Assembly: GCA_016764875.1 (NCBI GenBank)
Contig: JAESQX010000032.1
Span: 1-33,096 of the forward strand
Length of the DNA stretch: 33,096 nucleotides
From: Gammaproteobacteria bacterium
GTDB lineage: Bacteria; Pseudomonadota; Gammaproteobacteria; Pseudomonadales; Pseudohongiellaceae
Direction of reading: 5' to 3'
Each line of letters starts with the position of its first letter. Within the stretch, counting starts at the first letter, position 1. Position numbers and translations under genes: made by a program. Positions 1 to 10,080 of the stretch are shown here, piece by piece. The notes beneath the pieces are model-generated. The model was not told where the DNA came from, did no database searches, and saw only the letters and a list, made by a program, of their open reading frames with translations.

Positions 1-2
1 AA

Positions 3-1628
<1,626 letters not shown>

Positions 1629-1655
1629 CAAGAATGTTGTCGCCTCATTGACACA

Positions 1656-1690
1656 CTTCGTGCCTATCACACTGGGTGATAGGCACGAAG
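1656..1690. terminator. Perfect 15-bp hairpin downstream of icd
   Basis: CTTCGTGCCTATCAC-actgg-GTGATAGGCACGAAG; no clear U-tract follows. Confidence 0.6.
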
Positions 1691-2038
1691 ATCCGTTCCC
1701 TCGAAGGATAAAGCTTTACTGATTGCCCTGATAGTAATAAGGGGGGTGAGATGCGACCTTACTTCGCCTGACGGCCTCAACATTTCCCCACGTCGACCAG
1801 AGAGAAACAGGGCCATCCCGGTCACGCAAACAAATCCAGATAAGTAACCATGTCCAGACGCGCCGACGTATATCACTCATGATATTCTCCCTGACGGCTA
1901 TTGATAAATACAATGCTACTGATGACTGGAAATAGGTCAACTTTCCAACGTCAGTCGATGCCTTTCGTCGAGAATGCAATCAACAATGAAAGCAGATTAA
2001 CTCAATTGGAGCACTGTTGGACTATACAAACAAATCAA

Positions 2039-2062
2039 GGAGATGCTGCAGGCAGCATCTCT
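2039..2062. terminator. Hairpin between icd and ccdB
   Basis: GAGATGCTGC-AG-GCAGCATCTC followed by TTTATT on +; lies just downstream of the ccdB stop on the - strand. Confidence 0.55.
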
Positions 2063-2075
2063 TTATTAAAAAGGG

Positions 2076-2393
2076 TTAAATGCCAGTAATAGCCAGATCA
2101 AGTGCTGCAATAAGCTCATCACGTAAATGTAACAATGTACCAACTGGATTTTTCAAAGAATTTTTAGGCATAGATGCAATTTGCGGAATCAAAACTAATA
2201 AGTTTTTACCTTCAAATTTAATCTTAGGTGTTAGACCTTTCAGTTCTTCATTTCTAAACTTTTTAGCATCACCCAAGGGCACAACAATTCTAGTAGTAAT
2301 ATCTTCTATCAAGCTATGTTGCATATCCAAAATAAAGGGGTAAGCATTTCGTGTTTGTTTGCTTGGGTTTGCATATACATCAAATTGTGCCAT
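2076..2393 (-). CDS. ccdB: CcdB family toxin
   Basis: 105 aa MAQFDVYANPSKQTRNAYPFILDMQHSLIEDITTRIVVPL...LAITGI; CcdB-like length, N-terminus and terminal GI. Directly downstream of a CcdA-like ORF. Confidence 0.88.
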   Translation of the reverse strand: MAQFDVYANPSKQTRNAYPFILDMQHSLIEDITTRIVVPLGDAKKFRNEELKGLTPKIKFEGKNLLVLIPQIASMPKNSLKNPVGTLLHLRDELIAALDLAITGI

Positions 2394-2638
2394 TAAAAAT
2401 TCCTGTGCTCATCAGCAAAAAGTCCATTTTTTTCAACAAAATCATTGTATGCCTTTATGGCGCGTTTATTCTCTTTTGCCCACTTGTCCGCTTCATTTTC
2501 AGCAAGCTTTGCCCTTAAGGCCTGCTCTAGAGTTGCAGAGAGGTTAATGTTTAACGCTTTGATCCTTATGAGTAAGTCACTGTTTAAGCTAAGATTTGTT
2601 GGTTTTTTTGGAGCATTTAAATCGTATAATGTTTGCAT
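2393..2638 (-). CDS. ccdA: CcdA family antitoxin
   Basis: 81 aa; PTNLSLNSDLLIRIKALNINLSATLEQALRAKLAE (RHH-like) and C-terminal W..ENKRAIKAYNDFVEKNGLFADEHRNF typical of CcdA. Overlaps the ccdB start. Confidence 0.88.
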   Translation of the reverse strand: MQTLYDLNAPKKPTNLSLNSDLLIRIKALNINLSATLEQALRAKLAENEADKWAKENKRAIKAYNDFVEKNGLFADEHRNF

Positions 2639-2653
2639 ATAATCACCATTGCA

Positions 2654-2673
2654 ATGCGCATAGATATACGCAT
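2654..2673. promoter_or_regulatory. Candidate palindromic operator upstream of ccdA
   Basis: ATGCG-(N10)-CGCAT inverted repeat about 16-35 bp upstream of the ccdA ATG; RHH antitoxins usually autoregulate. Confidence 0.3.
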
Positions 2674-2695
2674 AATGCTAGCACCCCACATTTAA

Positions 2696-2902
2696 CAAGG
2701 CAAGCAAGCTGACAAAGGAATTATAATTACAACGGGCAGGTTTACAGTAGAAGCCAAACGAGAAGCGGTACGTGATGGAGTGCCGCCGATAGAGTTAATA
2801 GATGGAGAGCGCCTTGTAGCACTTTTCGAGAAGTATAAACTCGGACTCAAACCAAAAGTGGTTTACGATGTTGTTCCAGGCTTCTTCGATAACTTTAAGT
2901 AA
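2696..2902 (+). pseudogene. C-terminal remnant of an Mrr-like restriction endonuclease
   Basis: Open frame without a suitable start: QGKQADKGIIITTGRFTVEAKREAVRDGVPPIELIDGERLVALFEKYKLGLKPKVVYDVVPGFFDNFK*. Resembles the Mrr catalytic-domain end (ADKGxxITTxxFTxEA...). In-frame TAA at 2693-2695; N-terminal part missing. Confidence 0.75.
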
Positions 2903-2904
2903 AC

Positions 2905-2982
2905 GTGTAACAAGGCACTCAACTTGATCGCCAAAAGTACTGTTTTGCTACGCTACACGCTGTTTTTGTCGGCAAGTTACCC
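2905..2982 (+). other. attC-like imperfect palindrome (putative integron recombination-site relic)
   Basis: GTGTAAC...GTTACCC ends, 78 bp, internal AACTTG/CAAGTT arms, starts 2 nt after the Mrr-remnant stop. The 3' box departs from GTTRRRY. Confidence 0.3.
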
Positions 2983-3007
2983 ATGGTCATTCTTGGCTTA
3001 AGGTTCT

Positions 3008-3838
3008 TTAATAGGGTTTGATATCAGGGCTACTGTTAAACTTTTTCACAAATTTAAGCATCAAGGAGGTTGGTAAAAACGGAACGATATAAGACATCAC
3101 TTTAGTGGACGCACCAGGGGTAGATAGTGACTTGCCCTTTTTGAAATCTGCATAGGCCCCTTCGATTACTTCTTCAGCACTCATAAACTTTGTGCCTTTG
3201 GCTCCTCCAATCAGGGCATTTTTATTCTCAGCCGTTTCCTGAAATTTGGTGGCAGCGACACCTGGGCAAAGCGCCATTAAACTGACACCGGAACCTTTAA
3301 CTTCTTCATTAACCGATTCAGTAAACGATTTCACATAAGATTTACTGGCAAAGTAAGTCGCCATATAAGGACCGGGCAGGTATGCAGCCATGGAGGCCAC
3401 GTTAAGAATTTTTCCTTGCTTGCGGGCAATCATGTCTTTTAAAAATAATTTGGTCATGTGGGTTACAACAACAACGTTAAGTTGTACCAGGTTTAAATCT
3501 TTTTGTGTTTCAATTTCCGAAAACTGACCGTAGGTTCCAACGCCGGCGTTGTTAACCAGGATATCAATTTGAATAGTGTTATCCAGCATCTGTTGATGAA
3601 TTTCATCCGGTGCAGATGGTGAGAATAAATCTTTGACCAGTACAAAAATTTTAATACCGTATTTAGATTTAAAGTCTGTAGCAATTTCATTCAGTCTATC
3701 TTCACTTCGTGCAACCAGCACGAGGTTGTATCCGTCCTCAGCGAATTTTTTTGCGAGTTCGTAACCAAACCCCCAGGAAGCGCCGGTAATCAATACGGTT
3801 TGGTTGGTTTTCTTTGTAGTTTCCATAATAGCTGCCAT
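3008..3838 (-). CDS. SDR family NAD(P)-dependent oxidoreductase
   Basis: TVLITGASWGFGYELAKKFAEDGYNLVLVAR, LVNNAGVGTYG, catalytic YFASK; METTKK is a likely alternative start. Confidence 0.9.
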   Translation of the reverse strand: MAAIMETTKKTNQTVLITGASWGFGYELAKKFAEDGYNLVLVARSEDRLNEIATDFKSKYGIKIFVLVKDLFSPSAPDEIHQQMLDNTIQIDILVNNAGVGTYGQFSEIETQKDLNLVQLNVVVVTHMTKLFLKDMIARKQGKILNVASMAAYLPGPYMATYFASKSYVKSFTESVNEEVKGSGVSLMALCPGVAATKFQETAENKNALIGGAKGTKFMSAEEVIEGAYADFKKGKSLSTPGASTKVMSYIVPFLPTSLMLKFVKKFNSSPDIKPY

Positions 3839-4264
3839 ATATGTATGCCATGAAATTGTTGAGTGTCTGAACCAGAAACGTAAAGGAAGGATAAAGGCTA
3901 TCTCTATTTAAAGCCACGCATTCTGTATTGGAGAAGCTCATCCAGCTATTATGACTGTTCCGAAATTCCCTGGAAATCCCCACGAAATTAACCAATCTCA
4001 TGGTTACTTAAGCGACCTTCTTTTCTGCATAAGCCCCTCCCCTTTATCAGGTGATAGTATCGCCCGGAATCGAGCAGCCAAAATCACTTTGTCGCCAAAC
4101 CCCGCGATTGCTGGGATTGTTTCAAGCACTTGCGTAACAACCTTGGAATAGGGCAAACTGATCATTCGATCCCGAATTCGTCTGGAACAAAGAGTATTTC
4201 CGAGGACAAATATTTACAAAAATTAATCTTTCTCATTTAATTGAAAATTAAGGGGCAGGCCAAC

Positions 4265-5707
4265 ATGACAAGTTTCGACAAATTTTATATCAACGGTGAG
4301 TGGACAGCGCCCTGCGGAAGCGGTGAGATCGAGGTAATCAACCCCTATTCAGATGAGACGGTAGGTACAGTACCGGCAGGTAATGAGGAAGACGTCAACA
4401 AGGCAGTTGCCGCCGCAAAAGCCGCTTTTCCCTCTTGGTCAACAACTTCGGTTGAGCATCGTGCAGAGTTGTTGGATAAACTGGCCGCGGGACTTGCCGC
4501 CCGCGAAGCGGAAATCGGCTCACTGATCTCTCAGGAGATGGGTATGCCGGTAACCATGGCTACTATGGTACAAGCAGGCATGGCAATTAATACCATGAGA
4601 ATGGCTTCCACCGTTCTTCGCGACTACGATTTTGACGAAGAGATTGGTGAATCTATCATCACCCGTGAACCCATAGGTGTTTGTGCGTTCATTACACCCT
4701 GGAATTATCCGCTGTATCTGATCATTGCCAAAATGGCACCCGCACTCGCAGCCGGCTGCACCATGGTATTGAAACCCAGCAGTGATACTCCTCTCAATGG
4801 TTTCGTATTAGCAGAAGTGCTCGATGAAGTGGGCTTTCCACCGGGCGTGTTTAATCTGTTCAGTGGTTCCGGTTCGGTTGTTGGTGAAAGCCTGTCCGGT
4901 CATCCGGACATCGATATGGTCTCTATTACCGGCTCCACCGAAGCCGGTGCACGAGTTGGTGAAAATGCGGCCAAAACCATAAAACGGGTGCACCAGGAAC
5001 TGGGTGGAAAATCACCTAACATCATTCTTGACGACGCCAACTTCCCAGCTGCCGTAGCCGCTGGTGTGCAGGGTGTAATGATGAACTGTGGTCAAACCTG
5101 TGCCGCACTGACGCGTATGCTCATTCCGGAACAACGCAAGGATGAAGCGATTGCAATAGCCAAAGGGGTTGTCGAGCAAATACAGCTGGGTGACCCATCC
5201 AAAGAGGGCATGCACCTTGGACCGGTTTCATCCAGGAAGCAGCAAAAAACCGTGGTTGACTATATAAAGAAAGGCATCGAAGAGGGTGCAACTGTGGTTA
5301 TTGGTGGGCCTGAATACCCGGATGGAGTAGAAAAAGGCGCCTTTGTAAAACCTACGATTTTTGCCGATGTAACCAACGATATGACTATCGCGCAGGAGGA
5401 GATTTTTGGCCCGGTTCTATGCCTCATAACTTTTAAGGATGACGATGATGCGGTGGCGATCGCTAACGACAGCCCTTATGGGCTTTCCGGTGCGGTGTGG
5501 TCGGGTGACGTTGATCGCGCCATGCGTGTCGCCAGGAGAATGCGCACGGGTCAGGTTGCAATCAATGGCGGCAACAGAAATATGTTGGCTCCCTTTGGCG
5601 GGTACAAGCAGTCCGGGAATGGTCGTGAACTGGGTAAATACGGTTTGGAAGATTACCTTGAAATCAAAGCCCTTAATAAACCGGCCGCTGCCCCAGCCGG
5701 AGCATAG
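4265..5707 (+). CDS. Aldehyde dehydrogenase family protein
   Basis: [81 protein letters not shown] at 4265 preferred over the upstream TTG at 4241. Confidence 0.95.
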   Translation: MTSFDKFYINGEWTAPCGSGEIEVINPYSDETVGTVPAGNEEDVNKAVAAAKAAFPSWSTTSVEHRAELLDKLAAGLAAREAEIGSLISQEMGMPVTMATMVQAGMAINTMRMASTVLRDYDFDEEIGESIITREPIGVCAFITPWNYPLYLIIAKMAPALAAGCTMVLKPSSDTPLNGFVLAEVLDEVGFPPGVFNLFSGSGSVVGESLSGHPDIDMVSITGSTEAGARVGENAAKTIKRVHQELGGKSPNIILDDANFPAAVAAGVQGVMMNCGQTCAALTRMLIPEQRKDEAIAIAKGVVEQIQLGDPSKEGMHLGPVSSRKQQKTVVDYIKKGIEEGATVVIGGPEYPDGVEKGAFVKPTIFADVTNDMTIAQEEIFGPVLCLITFKDDDDAVAIANDSPYGLSGAVWSGDVDRAMRVARRMRTGQVAINGGNRNMLAPFGGYKQSGNGRELGKYGLEDYLEIKALNKPAAAPAGA

Positions 5708-5719
5708 GAGCCAATAAAG

Positions 5720-5784
5720 GCCATCAGCAAATGGACAAATTGTGGACACCCACAAAAATAATCCGCTAACTGATGGCTTTTATT
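5720..5784 (+). terminator. Nested terminator-like hairpin after the aldehyde dehydrogenase gene
   Basis: GCCATCAG(5720-5727)...CTGATGGC(5770-5777) followed by TTTTATT; inner hairpin TTGTGG-ACAC-CCACAA. Confidence 0.55.
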
Positions 5785-5875
5785 AAGACTGAATTAGGAG
5801 TAATGAGCAGGGCGCCGCGATGCGCGCGCCGAACTGGCCAAATTGACCAAATTAATAGTGCAATTACGAATTCAG

Positions 5876-6355
5876 TCACTGGGGTGGTTCGGAAACCAGT
5901 ATCCCAAAGGCATCGATCTCAATCAGCACCCGTGTCCACCGGGTAAGGTCAGAAACCGGCATGTCCTGGGCATCGTGATAACCTGCCGCGAACACTCTTA
6001 CCGCCTTGGTTGATTGGTCTGGCAGAATCACGTCTTGTGAATCGAATCCCTGGGGTATGGAAATAGTGATTACTTCCATACCGCTTTGATCGTTTTTCAG
6101 CAAATCGTATTTCTGGGAATACCACTCCCCTTTCAGTGTTGGCAACTGCTCGGCCAATTGCTGGTCATACACAAAAACCAGGTCTACCTCGGTGATCACA
6201 ATTGCGTTGTAGTCCAGTCGCGATAAAATTTTTATGGAGCTGATTCCATTGTCAGCGATCGCAGCGGGCGTAATCGCAAAACACAGCAAACTCAGTAGCC
6301 AGATGATTGTCTGCGAACTAGGAGGATTGGGTTTTGAGGAGGTCACGGTTAACAC
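5876..6355 (-). CDS. Hypothetical exported protein
   Basis: 159 aa with N-terminal hydrophobic segment IIWLLSLLCFAITPAAIA (signal-peptide-like); no family recognised. Confidence 0.6.
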   Translation of the reverse strand: MLTVTSSKPNPPSSQTIIWLLSLLCFAITPAAIADNGISSIKILSRLDYNAIVITEVDLVFVYDQQLAEQLPTLKGEWYSQKYDLLKNDQSGMEVITISIPQGFDSQDVILPDQSTKAVRVFAAGYHDAQDMPVSDLTRWTRVLIEIDAFGILVSEPPQ

Positions 6356-6614
6356 AGATTATCTGCTTGTAATTAGTCCAACACGGATGCGGTCAATTTT
6401 ACCTACATACAGCAGAATTGAAATATAGGCAGACAAATATATTTCCCTATTCCCTTGTTTTAATTAGGGATATTAAAATAAGCATAAAAGCAGTGAACTT
6501 CTGGAGTGACGGCCCGCAGGCAAAACCGGGAACCGTAACAAGCGTCCCCGGTTTATCATTCTACCTTTATGCTCGCCCTCTAATCAGACGATTTCTTAAC
6601 TCGCTATCTGGGAG

Positions 6615-7880
6615 TTAGTTGGTGACAGACTCAAGTTTCTCAGGTGCCACTAACCACTCGCGTCCTTTCAACATGGCATGCCAGTATATATCCGGTAGAA
6701 TTTTTGATTTCAGTAGCCACGCCATACGGGTCGGTTTATTGCCTTGTAAAAGCCATTTGGGGAAAGTTGGCAACAGTTTGCCGCCGTAGCCAAACTCCGC
6801 TAGTACAATCTTGCCCCGCTCCACGGTAAGTGGGCAGGAACCATAGCCGTTATAGCCACAGCTGGGCTGTTGCTTATTGAATACATCGATGATGTTCTGG
6901 GCAACTACGGGAACCTGCACGCGTACCGCTGCCATGGTTTTCGCATTGGGCGTGTTCATCACGTCACCCAGCCCCCAGATATTGTTGAACTGTTTGTGAC
7001 GCAGGGTGTACTGGTCAACATCCAGCCAGCCACCGGCATCCGCCAGGGCACTGTGCTTGACGAAATCTGGTGCGCACTGCGGTGGGCAGACATGAATCAT
7101 GTCGAATTCTTCTTCGGTGATCTGCTCTTCGCCGGCCGCGTTGGTTGATTTGAAATAGGCTTTTTTATTTTCACCGTCAATCTTGAACAGGGTGCTACTG
7201 AAGTGGACATCTACCTGGTATTTTTCTATATAGGACTGTAGCGCTGGAACGTACTCTGCCACGCCGAACAATACCCCTCCGGCATTGTGAAACTCTACAT
7301 CTATGTCCTTTAGCGCCCCTGTTTTCGCCCAGTGGTCTGATGACAGGTACATGGCTTTCTGAGGTGCTCCGGCACATTTGATGGGCATGGGGGGCTGGGT
7401 AAACAGAGCCTTGCCCTTTTTCAATTGTTGCACCAGTTTCCAGGTATAAGGTGCCAGGTCGTAGCGATAGTTCGATGTCACTCCATTTTTGCCAAGGGTT
7501 TCAGGCAGACCTTCAATCTGTGCCCAATCCAGTTTCAGGCCAGGTGCCACGATCATCTGCTGGTAATAAATATCACCTCCGCCGGTGAGCTGAACTTTGT
7601 TCTGTTGCGGATTAAATCCCGTTACTGCTTCCTGTATCCAGGTCGCTTTTGCTGGTATCAGTTTGGCTGATTCGCGTCGAGTTGCACTGGCATCAAACAC
7701 TCCTCCGCCCACCATGGTCCAGCCGGGTTGGTAGAAATGTTCCTTGGCCGGATCGATGATGGCTATTTTTAGTAATTTATTGCGCTTTAACAGGCTATTG
7801 GCTGCAGAGATACCGCCAGCGCCAGCGCCTACAATTACAACGTCGAATTTAGGGATTTCGGATATGGAATTATTTTGCAT
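6615..7880 (-). CDS. sqr: Sulfide:quinone oxidoreductase (type II-like flavoprotein)
   Basis: FDVVIVGAGAGGISAANSLL; YQPGWTMVGGG; KCAGAPQKAMYLSSDHW and YNGYGSCPLTVERGKIVLAEF resemble the two redox-Cys motifs of type II SQR; C-terminal GLGDVMNTPNAKT. Confidence 0.9.
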   Translation of the reverse strand: MQNNSISEIPKFDVVIVGAGAGGISAANSLLKRNKLLKIAIIDPAKEHFYQPGWTMVGGGVFDASATRRESAKLIPAKATWIQEAVTGFNPQQNKVQLTGGGDIYYQQMIVAPGLKLDWAQIEGLPETLGKNGVTSNYRYDLAPYTWKLVQQLKKGKALFTQPPMPIKCAGAPQKAMYLSSDHWAKTGALKDIDVEFHNAGGVLFGVAEYVPALQSYIEKYQVDVHFSSTLFKIDGENKKAYFKSTNAAGEEQITEEEFDMIHVCPPQCAPDFVKHSALADAGGWLDVDQYTLRHKQFNNIWGLGDVMNTPNAKTMAAVRVQVPVVAQNIIDVFNKQQPSCGYNGYGSCPLTVERGKIVLAEFGYGGKLLPTFPKWLLQGNKPTRMAWLLKSKILPDIYWHAMLKGREWLVAPEKLESVTN

Positions 7881-7926
7881 TGTTAAGTCCTCAATATTCA
7901 GGGTGGCCTTGTTAACTGATTAAACA

Positions 7927-7944
7927 TTGCAGGGAGTGTGCCAA
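7927..7944 (-). promoter_or_regulatory. Sigma-54 (-24/-12) promoter of sqr
   Basis: Minus strand TTGGCACACTCCCTGCAA: GG-N10-GC spacing, close to TGGCAC-N5-TTGCA; 47 bp upstream of the sqr ATG and divergent from a sigma-54 activator gene. Confidence 0.8.
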
Positions 7945-8068
7945 TCTTTGGAATAGTGGTTATCCCGTTGATATCACTAAAGATAATATAATGTGAAAAA
8001 GATTTTGAGTAGCCGCGCATTGACTTTCAGTGATTTTATTGTCATTTTCGTCAGGATTATTGTTAATA

Positions 8069-8443
8069 ATGGCAGCGACTATGGAAGTTATCAAAACTGA
8101 TCGTCACACGTTACCAATGGCACTCTCAAACATGCTGGAAGGATACGACTGTCCAGCCATTTTGGTGTCTATGGATTACGAGATACTCGCCACCAATAGC
8201 CTGTACCAGGACACTTTTGGTGAAATAGATATTCAGGCAGAACGACGCTGTTTCGAGGTTTCCCACGGTTACAAGGTGCCGTGCGATCAGGCCGGAGAGG
8301 ACTGTCCTCTGAGCGCGGTACGTAAGTCCGGCAATCGGGAGCGAGTGCTACACGTGCATCAGACCCCGCGGGGGAAAGAGCATGTAGATGTAGAAATGTT
8401 GCCAATCAATGGCGAAGCAGGAAACCTGGCCTTCTTTGTGTAA
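8069..8443 (+). CDS. FisR-like regulator, N-terminal PAS-like sensor part (ends at an in-frame TAA)
   Basis: PAILVSMDYEILATNSLYQDTFG (PAS-like), RRCFEVSHGYKVPCDQAGEDCPL Cys triad. Same frame as the downstream AAA+ ORF, interrupted only by TAA 8441-8443. Confidence 0.75.
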   Translation: MAATMEVIKTDRHTLPMALSNMLEGYDCPAILVSMDYEILATNSLYQDTFGEIDIQAERRCFEVSHGYKVPCDQAGEDCPLSAVRKSGNRERVLHVHQTPRGKEHVDVEMLPINGEAGNLAFFV

Positions 8444-8455
8444 CTACTGAGGCCA

Positions 8456-9454
8456 GTGCCTCTGGCCAGTGGCCTGGTGAATGAAAAGGAATTTGTTGGT
8501 AACAGCGCGGCCTTTAACAAGATGCTCGGCAGGGTTGCCAGGGTTGGCTCCACCGATGCTTCGGTATTGTTGCTGGGAGAATCCGGTACCGGCAAGGAAT
8601 TAGCCGCCCGGGCCATTCATCTGGCCAGTAAAAGGAAAGACAAACTGCTGGTTACCCTGGAGTGCGCGGGTCTCACCGAAGCGCTGTTTGAAAGTGAATT
8701 GTTTGGTCATGTTAAAGGAGCCTTTACCGGGGCCCAGTCCAACAAAAAGGGGCTGGTGGAACTTGCCGATGGCGGTACTTTATTCCTCGACGAAATCGGC
8801 GACATTCCGCAATCAATGCAGGTCAAACTGCTGCGCTTACTGGAAAGCGGCACCTTTCGCCGGGTTGGCAGTGCCGAGGTTCAAAGTGCAGACTTTCGCC
8901 TGATTTGTGCTACCCACAAGAACCTGGCACAAATGGTAGAAGAAGGTAGCTTCAGAGTGGATCTTTTCTACCGTATTAACGTGTTCCCCATTCACCTGCC
9001 CTCCCTTGAGCAGCGTAAGGAAGATATTCCCCTGTTGGTGGAAACTCTGCTGGCCAGGATGACCCCCGGGAAAGAATATCAACTCACCGAATCCGCCATG
9101 CAACTGCTGATGAAGCTGCAATACCGGGGAAACATAAGGGAATTACGCAACTTGCTGAACCGGGCCCTGGTGTTTGCAGACACCAATATGATTGACCAGG
9201 CCGTGCTGGAAGAGTGCCTGGAAGGTGAAATTGTCGTTCACAGCGAAGTGCCAGATGAAGCTCCGGCTCCCCGGATGGAGGAAAACACACAAGCTGGCTC
9301 AAATGGGCAGAGGCCCTGGGCGGACCTCAAGACTAACGAGCTGAATTACCTCAATGCGTTGCTGCAAGCCAATGGCAATGACAAGGCGAAAGCCGCGAAG
9401 GTAGCGGGAATTAGTGTGCGTTCTTTGTATCGTAAACTGGAAGAATTGAAATAA
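8456..9454 (+). CDS. Sigma-54-dependent AAA+ activator with Fis-type HTH (continuation of the FisR-like ORF)
   Basis: [18 protein letters not shown] (Walker A), [15 protein letters not shown] (GAFTGA loop), [13 protein letters not shown] (Walker B), C-terminal [23 protein letters not shown]. Confidence 0.93.
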   Translation: MPLASGLVNEKEFVGNSAAFNKMLGRVARVGSTDASVLLLGESGTGKELAARAIHLASKRKDKLLVTLECAGLTEALFESELFGHVKGAFTGAQSNKKGLVELADGGTLFLDEIGDIPQSMQVKLLRLLESGTFRRVGSAEVQSADFRLICATHKNLAQMVEEGSFRVDLFYRINVFPIHLPSLEQRKEDIPLLVETLLARMTPGKEYQLTESAMQLLMKLQYRGNIRELRNLLNRALVFADTNMIDQAVLEECLEGEIVVHSEVPDEAPAPRMEENTQAGSNGQRPWADLKTNELNYLNALLQANGNDKAKAAKVAGISVRSLYRKLEELK

Positions 9455-9504
9455 AGGGAGTTCATTGATTCAATTACGTTGTCATACTCCTGCTGGTGCC
9501 ATGA

Positions 9505-10080
9505 CTATTCTCCAAAACTGATGGTGCGGTAACGAAAGGCCTTGATTGATTCGCTCCAGTAATCTTTGCCCATCCCTGCTTTTAGTTTCAGATGTTGTAA
9601 AAATTCCTTCCGGTCCGGTAACTGTTCCCACACACTGGGTAGGAAAGTACTGCGGTAGTAGCCGTCTTCAATAACAATACCGTCAATGTGGGGCTCAATG
9701 GCCTCCAACAGTTCGCTTTGACAGGAGAACGTGATCGGCTCCCGAGGGGTAAGCACCGAAATTTCAATGTGTATCTCACTTAACTCATCGCCGCTTACCT
9801 GCGGAAAGCGCGTATCGCGAAAGGCGGCGGCGAAGGCATTATCAGCCACATCACGTATTAGCGGTTGATGGGCATTCAGGGTGCCGACGCAGCCGCGCAG
9901 GTTTTTTTGCTTGTGCAAAGTAACAAAAGCAGCCCCGGGACGGAGTAGCTCATTATGAAATTCCTTGTCTACCACTGTTACCGGGGCGCCCTTGAGTACG
10001 CCGTGTTCAATGGAGCGCCGGGCCAGTTGTAGCAATTGGCCCTTTTGTATCTGGCCAAGCTGGTTATCGATAAACGGCAT
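9505..10080 (-). CDS. amrA: AmmeMemoRadiSam system protein A (AMMECR1 domain)
   Basis: FVTLHKQKNLRGCVGTLNAHQPLIRDVADNAFAAAFRDTRFPQVSGDEL is typical of AMMECR1; overlaps the Memo gene. Confidence 0.92.
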   Translation of the reverse strand: MPFIDNQLGQIQKGQLLQLARRSIEHGVLKGAPVTVVDKEFHNELLRPGAAFVTLHKQKNLRGCVGTLNAHQPLIRDVADNAFAAAFRDTRFPQVSGDELSEIHIEISVLTPREPITFSCQSELLEAIEPHIDGIVIEDGYYRSTFLPSVWEQLPDRKEFLQHLKLKAGMGKDYWSESIKAFRYRTISFGE

